Virus record (IMG/VR): IMGVR_UViG_3300012036_000030
Location: 1-22,414 of that record
Direction: 5' to 3' (one strand)
DNA length: 22,414 nucleotides
From: a virus
Shown: positions 1-6,478 of the stretch, one piece after another
Layout of the letters: each line of letters begins with the position of its first letter
Numbering within the stretch: the first letter of the stretch is position 1
Made by a program: the position numbers and the translations under genes
The notes under the pieces: generated by a model
The model's input: only the letters and a program-made list of their open reading frames with translations
What the model was told of the DNA's origin: nothing
Databases searched by the model: none

Positions 1-1023
1 AATGTAAGCGTTAATTCACAGACCAATGACTATAATTACAGCTCAATGGCTAAACAGTTTGACAAACCAAATCTTTATGCTGGATTGGTTAAAAATTACG
101 AAAAATACACTCCAGGTCAAAAGATGTTAGTTTTTTGCTGTAATGTAGATCACGCTATAAAAACAGCTATTGAATTGGCTAAAAAAGGTTATCCTGTTAA
201 ATTTGTGAGTAGCAGTAGAGCGAAACCAAAAGAACCAGAAATAGGATGTACTGAGGGTAAAATTCAGAAATATAAAGAAAGCGTAAAAGCTTATGAATTT
301 TACAAAGAAAACTATGAAAATTATAGCGGAGGCCGCAAATCTGTTTTAAAGTGGTTTAAAGAAACTCCATCCGCTATTTTGGTGAACGTTGATATGCTAA
401 CGAAAGGATTTGATGAACCTAGTATTGAAGTAGTGGCATTAAACAGAGCTACTAAATCAATGACTTTATACTTGCAGATGATTGGCCGTGGATCTCGTGT
501 CTTTAGGGATAAATTAAATTTTACTTTATTTGATTTTGGAGGAAACGCTCAAAGATTAGGAACCTATGAATCAAATAAGGAGTGGGGACTTTGGCATGAG
601 GAGAAAAAAGGAGGTAGTGGAGTTCCTCCTTTAAAGGAGTGTGGTATTACTTCAAAATCTAAGCCAATTACTGGATCTGGCGAAGTTAAAAAGGGATGCA
701 AAAGATTAATTATGGCATCGGTTAGTTTGTGCCCTTTTTGTGGATTTAAATATCCAGAACCAGATCCAGCCAAAGAAATCGATTTGCAATTGGCTGAAAT
801 AAAAGACGCCAATGGAGTAAGTATAAAAGTAAAGAGCTTCAAATTAATGAATCATTATGAGCTTAAAACCTACAGGCAAATTAAAGAGCATACAAGCGCA
901 TGGCTTTGGCGTCAACTATGGTTAAGAGGCGGTGAAAAGGAGCTTAGGGATTTTGCCAACTATGACCATTGGAGTAGTGGCACAACTCAGAGAGCTATAG
1001 GCTTTTGTAGAGGAAAATTTTAA
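1..1023 (+). CDS. DEAD/DEAH-type (SF2) helicase, C-terminal part; 5' end off-window
   Basis: The reading frame is open from base 1 through the ATG at 46, so the gene almost certainly begins to the left and only the C-terminal RecA-like domain is present. Numbering from the Met at 46, the visible SF2 motifs are IV-like (MLVFCCN, about 27-33), V (LVNVDMLTKGFDEP, 112-125) and VI (QMIGRGSR, Q144 to R151, with the arginine finger). A likely zinc ribbon follows, with C199, C218 and the CPFC knuckle C229/C232. Such a ribbon after the helicase domain is common in phage SF2 helicases. The ATPase domain (Walker A, DEAD box) would be off-window. The likely role is ATP-driven nucleic-acid unwinding in phage replication or recombination; the exact role is inferred. 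It is the first of a left-arm + strand gene group. Confidence 0.88.
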   Translation, partial: NVSVNSQTNDYNYSSMAKQFDKPNLYAGLVKNYEKYTPGQKMLVFCCNVDHAIKTAIELAKKGYPVKFVSSSRAKPKEPEIGCTEGKIQKYKESVKAYEFYKENYENYSGGRKSVLKWFKETPSAILVNVDMLTKGFDEPSIEVVALNRATKSMTLYLQMIGRGSRVFRDKLNFTLFDFGGNAQRLGTYESNKEWGLWHEEKKGGSGVPPLKECGITSKSKPITGSGEVKKGCKRLIMASVSLCPFCGFKYPEPDPAKEIDLQLAEIKDANGVSIKVKSFKLMNHYELKTYRQIKEHTSAWLWRQLWLRGGEKELRDFANYDHWSSGTTQRAIGFCRGKF

Positions 1024-1038
1024 TTTAAAAAATAAAAA

Positions 1039-1140
1039 ATGTTTAATAAATTGGTTAGAGATGTAACAATTATTGTAATCATTGTAATAATTATAGTAAT
1101 GATAGCAGGATTTATATTTGGTAGATATTATAATTCTTAA
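1039..1140 (+). CDS. 33-residue single-pass membrane peptide, unknown function
   Basis: A short ORF starts 15 bases after the helicase stop. Its ATG is preceded by an A-rich run (AAAAATAAAAA), as is usual for Bacteroidota starts. The product begins MFNKLVRDV, continues with an almost pure Ile/Val/Met stretch (residues 9-29, with Gly24 and Gly28) and ends in RYYNS. This gives one confident transmembrane helix with a basic cytoplasmic N-terminus. Small membrane peptides like this are common among phage early genes; no specific function can be assigned. The strong hydrophobic pattern and the good start context argue that it is real rather than chance, but no homology was checked. Confidence 0.55.
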   Translation: MFNKLVRDVTIIVIIVIIIVMIAGFIFGRYYNS

Positions 1141-1142
1141 AG

Positions 1143-1187
1143 TTTTGTTAACTATAGTTTTTAAAGCTTATAAGTATTATATATTTG
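1143..1187 (+). promoter_or_regulatory. Bacteroidota-type promoter for the small left-arm genes
   Basis: The -7 element TATATTTG is at 1180-1187 and fits TAnnTTTG exactly. A T-rich -33 region (GTTTTTA, 1157-1163) lies about 19 bases upstream, counted from GTTT. The block at 1143-1163 matches the block at 13357-13377 at 17 of 21 positions, and both lie exactly 16 bases before their -7 element, which supports a real shared promoter. The start would be near 1193, giving a leader of about 20 bases before the ATG at 1212. Confidence 0.7.
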
Positions 1188-1211
1188 TAGTGTACTTAAA
1201 ACAAACATACC

Positions 1212-1448
1212 ATGACAACTACTACAAAAACATTAAAAATTAAAATAGAAGGACATAAAGAAACATCTATAAATTTTGCAAGAATATCAAACGGAATAAA
1301 TGTTTTTGAAGGTAAAACAACTAAAACAAAAGGGAAAAAAGAAGTTCATGTATATGTTTATGAAAAAAATCAAAGAGTTCAAGTAAAAGTTTTGCAAGGT
1401 CTTAAAAATTTAATAATAGAAAAAGATTTTTACAAATTATACAACTAA
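1212..1448 (+). CDS. Small basic hypothetical protein (78 aa)
   Basis: I do not recognise this protein. It starts MTTTTKTLKIKIEG and is rich in Lys, Thr and Val, with alternating hydrophobic/polar segments (VHVYVY, VQVKVL) suggesting a small all-beta fold. There is no signal peptide, membrane span or cysteine. The net positive charge would suit nucleic-acid or protein binding, but that is speculation. It is the first gene after the best left-arm promoter (1143-1187). The ATG has an A-rich leader (AAAACAAACATACC) and no Shine-Dalgarno. The gene ends 9 bases before a GC-rich hairpin that recurs after the next gene. Confidence 0.7.
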   Translation: MTTTTKTLKIKIEGHKETSINFARISNGINVFEGKTTKTKGKKEVHVYVYEKNQRVQVKVLQGLKNLIIEKDFYKLYN

Positions 1449-1455
1449 AAACCAA

Positions 1456-1478
1456 CCGGGGCTTAACCGCCCCTTTAA
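1456..1478 (+). repeat. Intergenic hairpin repeat, copy 1
   Basis: GGGGC (1458-1462), loop TTAACC (1463-1468) and GCCCC (1469-1473) form a perfect 5-bp GC stem followed by TTT. A near-identical element lies at 1714-1734. Both sit between small + strand genes, ending 15-17 bases before the next ATG. It could be a weak or attenuating terminator, an mRNA processing or stability element, or a translation-start modulator. The short T run makes a full intrinsic terminator unlikely. Confidence 0.65.
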
Positions 1479-1488
1479 CACCCAAATC

Positions 1489-1707
1489 ATGAAAATTACA
1501 ATTAAAAAAGTAGAGCAAGTAATTAATCCAAAAATTCAAAACTTAAAAACAGATCCAGAAATATATGAAGCAATTTACAGCACGTTTCAAATATTAGATC
1601 AAAAAATTGACTATAATTCAAAATTCGGAAAATCAACTATATTTTTTTCAAACGCAAATTGGAGAGAAATTTCAAAAGATATAGCCAATACAATAAACGC
1701 TAAATAA
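1489..1707 (+). CDS. Hypothetical protein (72 aa)
   Basis: I do not recognise this protein. It is MKITIKKVEQVINPKIQNLK... with predicted alpha/beta character and aromatic residues in the C-terminal half (IFFSNANW). No membrane span, cysteine pair or catalytic motif is visible. It lies 15 bases after hairpin copy 1 and just before hairpin copy 2, so it appears to be one unit of a repeated gene-hairpin arrangement, co-transcribed from the promoter at 1143-1187. The ATG context (CACCCAAATC) lacks a Shine-Dalgarno sequence, as elsewhere in the window. Confidence 0.65.
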   Translation: MKITIKKVEQVINPKIQNLKTDPEIYEAIYSTFQILDQKIDYNSKFGKSTIFFSNANWREISKDIANTINAK

Positions 1708-1713
1708 AATAAA

Positions 1714-1734
1714 CGGGGCTTAACCGCCCTTTTA
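1714..1734 (+). repeat. Intergenic hairpin repeat, copy 2
   Basis: GGGGC (1715-1719), loop TTAACC (1720-1725) and GCCCT (1726-1730) give four GC pairs plus a G-T pair, followed by TTTT. It shares the run CGGGGCTTAACCGCCC with copy 1 (1457-1472). It ends 17 bases before the ATG at 1748. The slightly longer T run makes partial termination more plausible here than at copy 1. Confidence 0.65.
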
Positions 1735-1747
1735 ATAAAATAAAGCC

Positions 1748-2107
1748 ATGAAAAAAGAAATAAAAACCAAAGAAGTAGATTTTTTTATAGAAAAAGCTAT
1801 TAACTACACTAAGGAAAGTAATAATATTGAAAGTATAGAAAAACAAATTAAGTTAACTAAGGAGTTTGAGCCTGAATTTAAAGAACTCTACAACAATTTA
1901 ACCCAACGTTTTACCTTTGAATTTGAAAAAAAAGATTTTAACGAAAAGATTGAGTTTCTAGAATTTTTAATAAACGAAATCACAGAATCATTAATTAAGG
2001 CTAAAAATAAATTTTCTTTAATTTCTGAATCAAGTATTAACAAACTTGAATCCTTAAGAGATACTTTTGAACGTAGATTGACAAAAGTTTATATTACTAA
2101 AAAATAA
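1748..2107 (+). CDS. Hypothetical helical/coiled-coil protein (119 aa)
   Basis: I do not recognise this protein. It is rich in Lys, Glu, Ile, Leu and Phe, with long amphipathic stretches (roughly residues 5-60 and 65-115). It has almost no Gly or Pro, which points to a mostly alpha-helical, probably coiled-coil protein. There is no membrane segment or cysteine. It follows the second GC-rich hairpin and is the last + strand gene before the convergent late operon. An accessory or regulatory role would be a guess. Confidence 0.7.
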   Translation: MKKEIKTKEVDFFIEKAINYTKESNNIESIEKQIKLTKEFEPEFKELYNNLTQRFTFEFEKKDFNEKIEFLEFLINEITESLIKAKNKFSLISESSINKLESLRDTFERRLTKVYITKK

Positions 2108-2145
2108 AAACTCATGAAACCAACAAAATAATCAACTAATTAAAC

Positions 2146-2153
2146 TATATTTG
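2146..2153 (+). promoter_or_regulatory. Isolated -7-like element facing the convergent terminator
   Basis: TATATTTG matches TAnnTTTG and is identical to the -7 element at 1180-1187. There is no recognisable TTTG/T-rich -33 at the expected distance and no gene downstream. Transcription starting near 2159 would reach the terminator at 2199-2232 after about 75 bases. It may be a chance match in AT-rich DNA or the promoter of a short RNA. Confidence 0.3.
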
Positions 2154-2198
2154 TAACGCTTCTTATATTTTTCATGATTATTTTTTTTAGGTTATTGC

Positions 2199-2232
2199 AA
2201 AAACTCCTTAGCTATCAAGTTAAGGAGTTTTT
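2199..2232. terminator. Bidirectional intrinsic terminator between convergent gene groups
   Basis: A perfect 12-bp inverted repeat (AAAAACTCCTTA at 2199-2210, TAAGGAGTTTTT at 2221-2232) encloses a 10-base loop. The A and T runs at the stem ends provide a T tract in both directions. It lies between the last + strand gene and the last late gene, whose TAA stop (2220-2222) reaches into the stem. Confidence 0.85.
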
Positions 2233-2708
2233 ATTTGATCTATTTTTGAGCTGCTTATATTGGTATTAACAGGAGTGTGCTCATAAGTAAGACCTAAACC
2301 AGCAAACAGCGCTTTTATTTTTACTAATTCAACGTTAAGAAGTCCGTCTGACGAATCCAAAGAACTCTGTAAAGCACTAAACCTAACCGCATTGTCAACG
2401 GCTCCACCTATCTCGCATGTTCCATTTGTTTTTAAATGAATTGCAAAACTTATTGAACCATCTATAGATTGCGAAAATATGCGTTTCTCGCCCTCTTTTG
2501 CTACTTGATTAGTGTTTATATACCCTATTATAACTGGCTCGGAGTTAACGGCTGTAGGAGAGTATATGGCGGTCATGTTTTTTAAAGGCTGTGAATCATC
2601 CCCATAATTAGATGCAACCTTAGCGGTTTTTACTCCGTACTCCTGCACCTTTAAAATACGCTTTCCGTTTTCAATTACAAAATCCCTTACCTTGCTAAAT
2701 GTTATCAT
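2220..2708 (-). CDS. Baseplate spike/assembly protein, Mu gp45-like
   Basis: The 162-residue protein follows the gp44-like hub gene. The middle has the pattern of small phage spike proteins: a beta-rich core (VIIGYINTNQV, then GEKRIFSQS) followed by short strands with regularly spaced Gly and Asn (SFAIHLKTNGTCEIGG) and a conserved-looking NAVRFSALQSSLD segment. In Mu, gp45 forms the trimeric membrane-piercing tip. I see no C-terminal HxH iron-binding motif, so the tip itself may differ. It is the last gene of the leftward late operon, and its stop codon lies in the terminator stem. The 14-base gap after gp44 indicates co-transcription. The family call rests on pattern and gene order. Confidence 0.65.
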   Translation of the reverse strand: MITFSKVRDFVIENGKRILKVQEYGVKTAKVASNYGDDSQPLKNMTAIYSPTAVNSEPVIIGYINTNQVAKEGEKRIFSQSIDGSISFAIHLKTNGTCEIGGAVDNAVRFSALQSSLDSSDGLLNVELVKIKALFAGLGLTYEHTPVNTNISSSKIDQIKTP

Positions 2709-2722
2709 TTTTCCTTTGTGTT

Positions 2723-3748
2723 TTATTGTATCTCAAAAATATTTGTAGGTATTCCCCCGGTAAATGCCTCAGGTGTTAAACAATTAATTGTCATTGTATC
2801 CGCTCCGCTATCTTCTTTATAAATTATTTCATTAATTACAAACTTTTGTTTTTTATAGATGAATAATTCTGGATTTATAAATTCGATTATTTGACCGCAT
2901 AATAATTCATAATCTATTTTTGGCAATTCTAAAGCTAGCTGAATACCTCTTAATTCTGCTGCTAATACGTTTTGAGCTGCCTGTATAGTGCTAGTATCAT
3001 CTCCACTGGAAAGTATCTTACAAACGCTCCTTATTTGCTCAACGTTTGGATTTTTTACGCCATCAACCGTACTGACTCCAACATTTTCATCGCTAGGTTG
3101 ACGTCTTACTGTTATATCGCTATGAAAAGCCCTTCCATTAATAGCCATTTTGCTAGATAATAAATTTGAACTATCATAAGACCTTACAGGATTTGAGCCT
3201 ATAAAAGCTTTAAAATAATAAACATCTCCTTTTTTCGTGTGACCAATAACTATATTTCTTTGACTTGCTAATTGAGTTAAAAAAGATGCTACAGATTGAG
3301 TTGGTTGAGCCACCGCCTTCTCGTAAACCAAATTCATTTTATTGGAAACATTTCTTTCGATTAATTGACCTATTTCAAAAGGCTTTAATAATTGAGCTGA
3401 TATTTCGGATAGTGATTGATTATTTTTCTCCAAAGGATAGACACTATCTGGAATTGTAACATCTTCTAAAATACCACTTTTTGTGTAACCGCTAAAAGAT
3501 ACTAATTGTGGCGTTTTAGAAGATGCGAAATCATTGTTAACAATATTACCAGTAAGCAGCAAATCCATATTATCTGAAAATATTTCAATCTTTGGATATG
3601 TTAGCGGCTTAAATATTTTTTGGTGCTCAACGTTAAAAGGATCAAATCTAGCATCAAAACTAAAAACACTGGCAAAAGTATCTAAATTAAATTTTAGAGT
3701 TAAATTGCTAAAATGATTAAAAAATTTATTTTCTATTTTTATCTTCAT
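2723..3748 (-). CDS. Baseplate hub protein, Mu gp44 (gpP)/late control D-like
   Basis: This 341-residue protein has features of the gp44/gpD hub family. The N-terminus is a beta-rich domain ending near SFSGYTKSGILEDVTIP (about residues 83-99), equivalent to the conserved segment before the hub helical linker. A helical part follows (LSEISAQLLKPFEIGQLIE), then TQSVASFLTQLASQRNIVI, and the C-terminal beta domain begins near GQIIEFINPELF. Such hubs form the trimer that joins the tail tube to the gp45 spike. That fits its position immediately before the gp45-like gene. It starts 1 base after the methyltransferase stop, so the two are tightly coupled even though the methyltransferase is unrelated to baseplate building. 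Confidence 0.75.
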   Translation of the reverse strand: MKIKIENKFFNHFSNLTLKFNLDTFASVFSFDARFDPFNVEHQKIFKPLTYPKIEIFSDNMDLLLTGNIVNNDFASSKTPQLVSFSGYTKSGILEDVTIPDSVYPLEKNNQSLSEISAQLLKPFEIGQLIERNVSNKMNLVYEKAVAQPTQSVASFLTQLASQRNIVIGHTKKGDVYYFKAFIGSNPVRSYDSSNLLSSKMAINGRAFHSDITVRRQPSDENVGVSTVDGVKNPNVEQIRSVCKILSSGDDTSTIQAAQNVLAAELRGIQLALELPKIDYELLCGQIIEFINPELFIYKKQKFVINEIIYKEDSGADTMTINCLTPEAFTGGIPTNIFEIQ

Positions 3749-3749
3749 G

Positions 3750-4520
3750 TTAAAACATTTTAGGTTCTGTATCTATTTTGTTAATTCTTTGCTGTGCTAT
3801 CTTAAAATAACTTTCATTATTTTCTATTCCGATTCCGTTTCGGTTTAGATTCTTGCATGCCAGCATAGTTGTTCCGCTTCCCATAGTAAAATCTAAAACA
3901 GTTTCGTTTTCGTTTGTATATGTTTTTATTAGGTATTCCATTAATGGTACAGGTTTTTGTGTTGGGTGTACATTTTTATTATTACCCCTTGGAAATTTTA
4001 ATATATTTTTAGGATAATTAGTATATTCAACTTTAAATTCTTTCTTATGTGAGGGTCTTGAACCTATTACATTTACAAATCCTGTGTTTGGTCTTTTGTG
4101 TATTTTATCTACCTTTATTAAATCTTGTGGGTTATAAATCATTCTTTTGTTTCCTAATTGAGTTTTATGCCCCATACTACCCAAACTGAAAACACTTATA
4201 TTTTCAGTTCTCTTCATTGGCATATTTTTAGCGTGAATAAATCCCGCACTTGTTGATTTTTCCCAAACCCAATCATACTTATAGTTCTTAATATTTGACA
4301 TTCTTAAAGCACTACTAAAAGGCTCACTACCAAATAAAACTATTGCACCGTTAGGTTTTATAATTCTGTTTAACTGTTCCCACATCAACTCAAAATCAAT
4401 AATACTATCCCATTTACAATCAGTAGTTCCGTATGGCGGGTCTGTGATAATTGCATCAATAGAACCGCTTTCTATAGTATTCATTACTTGTAAACAATCG
4501 CCTAATCTTAAATCTATCAT
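3750..4520 (-). CDS. Orphan DNA adenine methyltransferase (beta-class, N4/N6 family)
   Basis: The 256-residue protein has the catalytic motif IV DPPY at D27-Y30 near the N-terminus and the SAM-binding motif I (VLDFTMGSGTT, 208-218) near the C-terminus. This order is typical of beta-class N4/N6 methyltransferases. HPTQKP (185-190), the usual lead-in to motif I in this family, is present. DPPY points to N6-adenine rather than N4-cytosine methylation. No restriction enzyme gene is nearby, so it is probably a solitary phage methyltransferase protecting virion DNA or altering regulation. It is inserted between two tail genes with only 3 bases upstream and 1 base downstream, so it is expressed late with them. 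Confidence 0.92.
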   Translation of the reverse strand: MIDLRLGDCLQVMNTIESGSIDAIITDPPYGTTDCKWDSIIDFELMWEQLNRIIKPNGAIVLFGSEPFSSALRMSNIKNYKYDWVWEKSTSAGFIHAKNMPMKRTENISVFSLGSMGHKTQLGNKRMIYNPQDLIKVDKIHKRPNTGFVNVIGSRPSHKKEFKVEYTNYPKNILKFPRGNNKNVHPTQKPVPLMEYLIKTYTNENETVLDFTMGSGTTMLACKNLNRNGIGIENNESYFKIAQQRINKIDTEPKMF

Positions 4521-4523
4521 AGC

Positions 4524-5738
4524 CTAAATATAATAAGTAATTAATCTACCTTTTTTTATTCTGTAAATTTCACTTAAACCCATGTTATTAATCCGCTTAA
4601 AAGTTTCCAAATTTTCATCACTTGCTAAACCTAAAAACCTGTGAGTTAACACTATTAAATTACTATCCTTTTCTAAAATAACACTCCTTTCTTGTCGAGC
4701 ATCAAAACTTAGAACAAATAAACTTTGACTGGTATATGTAACCAAATCAATTAACGAGGATTGTAAATCTATATCTGGCGAATATTCATCATTAATATTT
4801 TCTAAAGGAATTTGGTTTGCATCAATAGTGGCTAAATAATCATTATACAAACCAAACAATTCAGAATTTACACTTTCAATATCAGACCTAACTATATAAT
4901 CATTTGGCAACGGATTAACCGAAGATTTAGCCAAATTTCCAAGCAAGGCGGCTGCTTGAGTTTCGAAATAATATTTACTTTGTCGATTTTCTGGATTAAT
5001 AGTTTTTTTAATTTCCTCGTAAGCTGATTTTATTGAATCGATTTTACTTCTAATATTTCTTATGAAATTTGCTGGCTCACTTAATACTAATTGAGCGGTT
5101 GTAATTGCAACCTCGGTTTCCTGAATAAGCAAATTTAAATCTCCTAAAGCTTTATTCTTTAAGGCAATATATTCGTTGAAATTAATAGAATCTGGCTCAA
5201 ATCTAGCCGCCGAAATTTCTATTGATGATTTTAAATCGTTTATATCGCCTGTTTGTGGCTCAGCTTTTGAAACATAATTTTGTATTCCTAAACTATTAAG
5301 TCTTACAACACGATCTTCAACCTCATCGGGTATGGAGTCAGAATCTTCTGGATAGTCATCAGCTATGCTTTCCCAAAATAAAACGTTTATTTCTGTATTG
5401 CCAAAACTATTGTCGTTCCTTTCTATATTAGTCGGATGCCCTTTTAAAGTACCATAAAAAGGGTGAGTTATAACCCATGACCTTTTATCTTTTGCGCTGT
5501 TTTCAAAAGCTTTGGCTTGATTCAAATTATCCTCTCCAGTAAAATAAAAATTAAGCGGAAAAGATCCAGATTCAGATTCTTTTCGATCTATAAAAGAACC
5601 GCGAACATTTATAAAATCATACTTTGCAAAGTTTAGTTTTGTTGACTTTACACTATCGCGCCAAAGTGGATAGTAAACAGATCCATCGCCTGTTTTTATA
5701 GTGAATTTTATGTTTTCAAGTCTTTCCTTCCAAGCCAT
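4524..5738 (-). CDS. Tail/baseplate protein, Mu gpN (DNA circularization N-terminal domain) type
   Basis: From the ATG at 5738 the protein is 404 residues, starting MAWKERLENIKFTI. This W-x-x-x-L...F pattern opens the DNA_circ_N domain of Mu gpN-like proteins. The beta-rich N-terminal part contains RGSFIDRKESESGSFPLNFYFTG and a segment HPFYGTLKGHPTNIERND leading to EINVLFWE, as in the family. The middle (about 170-330) is helical, and the end (ERSVILEKDSNLIVLTHRFLG) fits the C-terminal peptidoglycan/hub-like part. Despite the name, the Mu protein is a tail component. The start at 5738 is chosen because it is ATG and overlaps the upstream stop as TAATG, the same junction as at 19168. The frame could extend to a TTG at 5747, which is less likely. 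Confidence 0.7.
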   Translation of the reverse strand: MAWKERLENIKFTIKTGDGSVYYPLWRDSVKSTKLNFAKYDFINVRGSFIDRKESESGSFPLNFYFTGEDNLNQAKAFENSAKDKRSWVITHPFYGTLKGHPTNIERNDNSFGNTEINVLFWESIADDYPEDSDSIPDEVEDRVVRLNSLGIQNYVSKAEPQTGDINDLKSSIEISAARFEPDSINFNEYIALKNKALGDLNLLIQETEVAITTAQLVLSEPANFIRNIRSKIDSIKSAYEEIKKTINPENRQSKYYFETQAAALLGNLAKSSVNPLPNDYIVRSDIESVNSELFGLYNDYLATIDANQIPLENINDEYSPDIDLQSSLIDLVTYTSQSLFVLSFDARQERSVILEKDSNLIVLTHRFLGLASDENLETFKRINNMGLSEIYRIKKGRLITYYI

Positions 5739-6475
5739 TATTTCCAATGTTTTTTAAGTTGATATTCTGCGTTTTTTTTGTAGAATATATTTATCTTTTT
5801 TGAAGCTTTTGTTTTTGCTGCTCTTATAAAACCTCTACCATTTACATTTGCGCTATCAGCTTTTTTTAAATAGAAAACTTTTTTTAGCTTAAACCTTGCG
5901 CCTCTCGATCCTTTACTTCTTTTTAATCCTTTTAACTCGTAAATCATGCCCGTTCCTTTATTTTCTAAAAGCATGTATTTTTTACCACTTGCGGCGGTTG
6001 ACATTACTGCCGCGACAAATTTGGACTTTTTAGTTCCTCTATGAGATTTATAAGCCTTAGACGCTTTGTGAGCATCTAATTTAGTTAGCCAATTTGTACT
6101 TTGCAACCTTCTTTGCTTGCTTTTTGATACTCTAGCATCATCGTGAGGCACTAGCCTACTAGTGTCTAAATTACCGCCAAACTCTTGTTTTTCTAATTCA
6201 TTAGCGATATCAGCTCCTTTTTTAGAATTTATTCCAGCCATAGACACCATGGAATTAATCTTAAACCCATTGGCTTTATCAACCGTGCTAAAAGCCTTTA
6301 AAAACGTTTTTCTCCTAGTAATAAATCTTTTTGCTCCTTGTATTGGGATTTCTTTTTTTGTCTCAAAAGCAGCATTGTTGAGCGTATTACGAACCGCACT
6401 AGGTAAAGCAGACCTATGAAGAGTTTCAAGTTTCACAGTCAATTTAATAACCTCATCTGCATCTAGTTTTAACAT
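5738..6475 (-). CDS. Basic minor tail protein (HK97 gp10/gpZ-like), tentative
   Basis: The 245-residue protein is very Lys/Arg-rich. The N-terminal pattern LTVKLETLHRSALPSAVRNTLNNAAFETKK is the usual opening of small phage morphogenesis and minor tail proteins of the HK97 gp10/gpG/gpZ group (a helical segment with 'A-x-R-x-x-L-N-x-A-A'). The middle has KKYMLLENKGTG and the C-terminus a basic stretch up to LKKHWK. There is no membrane span or cysteine. It lies between the tail fibres and the gpN-like gene, 3 bases after the fibre stop, and overlaps the next start by 1 base. The role is inferred from the N-terminal pattern and position; a chaperone-like or completion role remains possible. Confidence 0.45.
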   Translation of the reverse strand: MLKLDADEVIKLTVKLETLHRSALPSAVRNTLNNAAFETKKEIPIQGAKRFITRRKTFLKAFSTVDKANGFKINSMVSMAGINSKKGADIANELEKQEFGGNLDTSRLVPHDDARVSKSKQRRLQSTNWLTKLDAHKASKAYKSHRGTKKSKFVAAVMSTAASGKKYMLLENKGTGMIYELKGLKRSKGSRGARFKLKKVFYLKKADSANVNGRGFIRAAKTKASKKINIFYKKNAEYQLKKHWK

Positions 6476-6478
6476 GTT

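Noticed and set aside
564-842. - strand ORF of 92 codons opposite the helicase gene
   Set aside because: It is the antisense of a confident helicase/zinc-ribbon coding region, with no promoter or recognisable motif.
5739-5747. TTG start adding three residues to the gpN-like protein
   Set aside because: The ATG at 5738 gives the family-like MAWKERL opening and the TAATG junction seen elsewhere in this operon.
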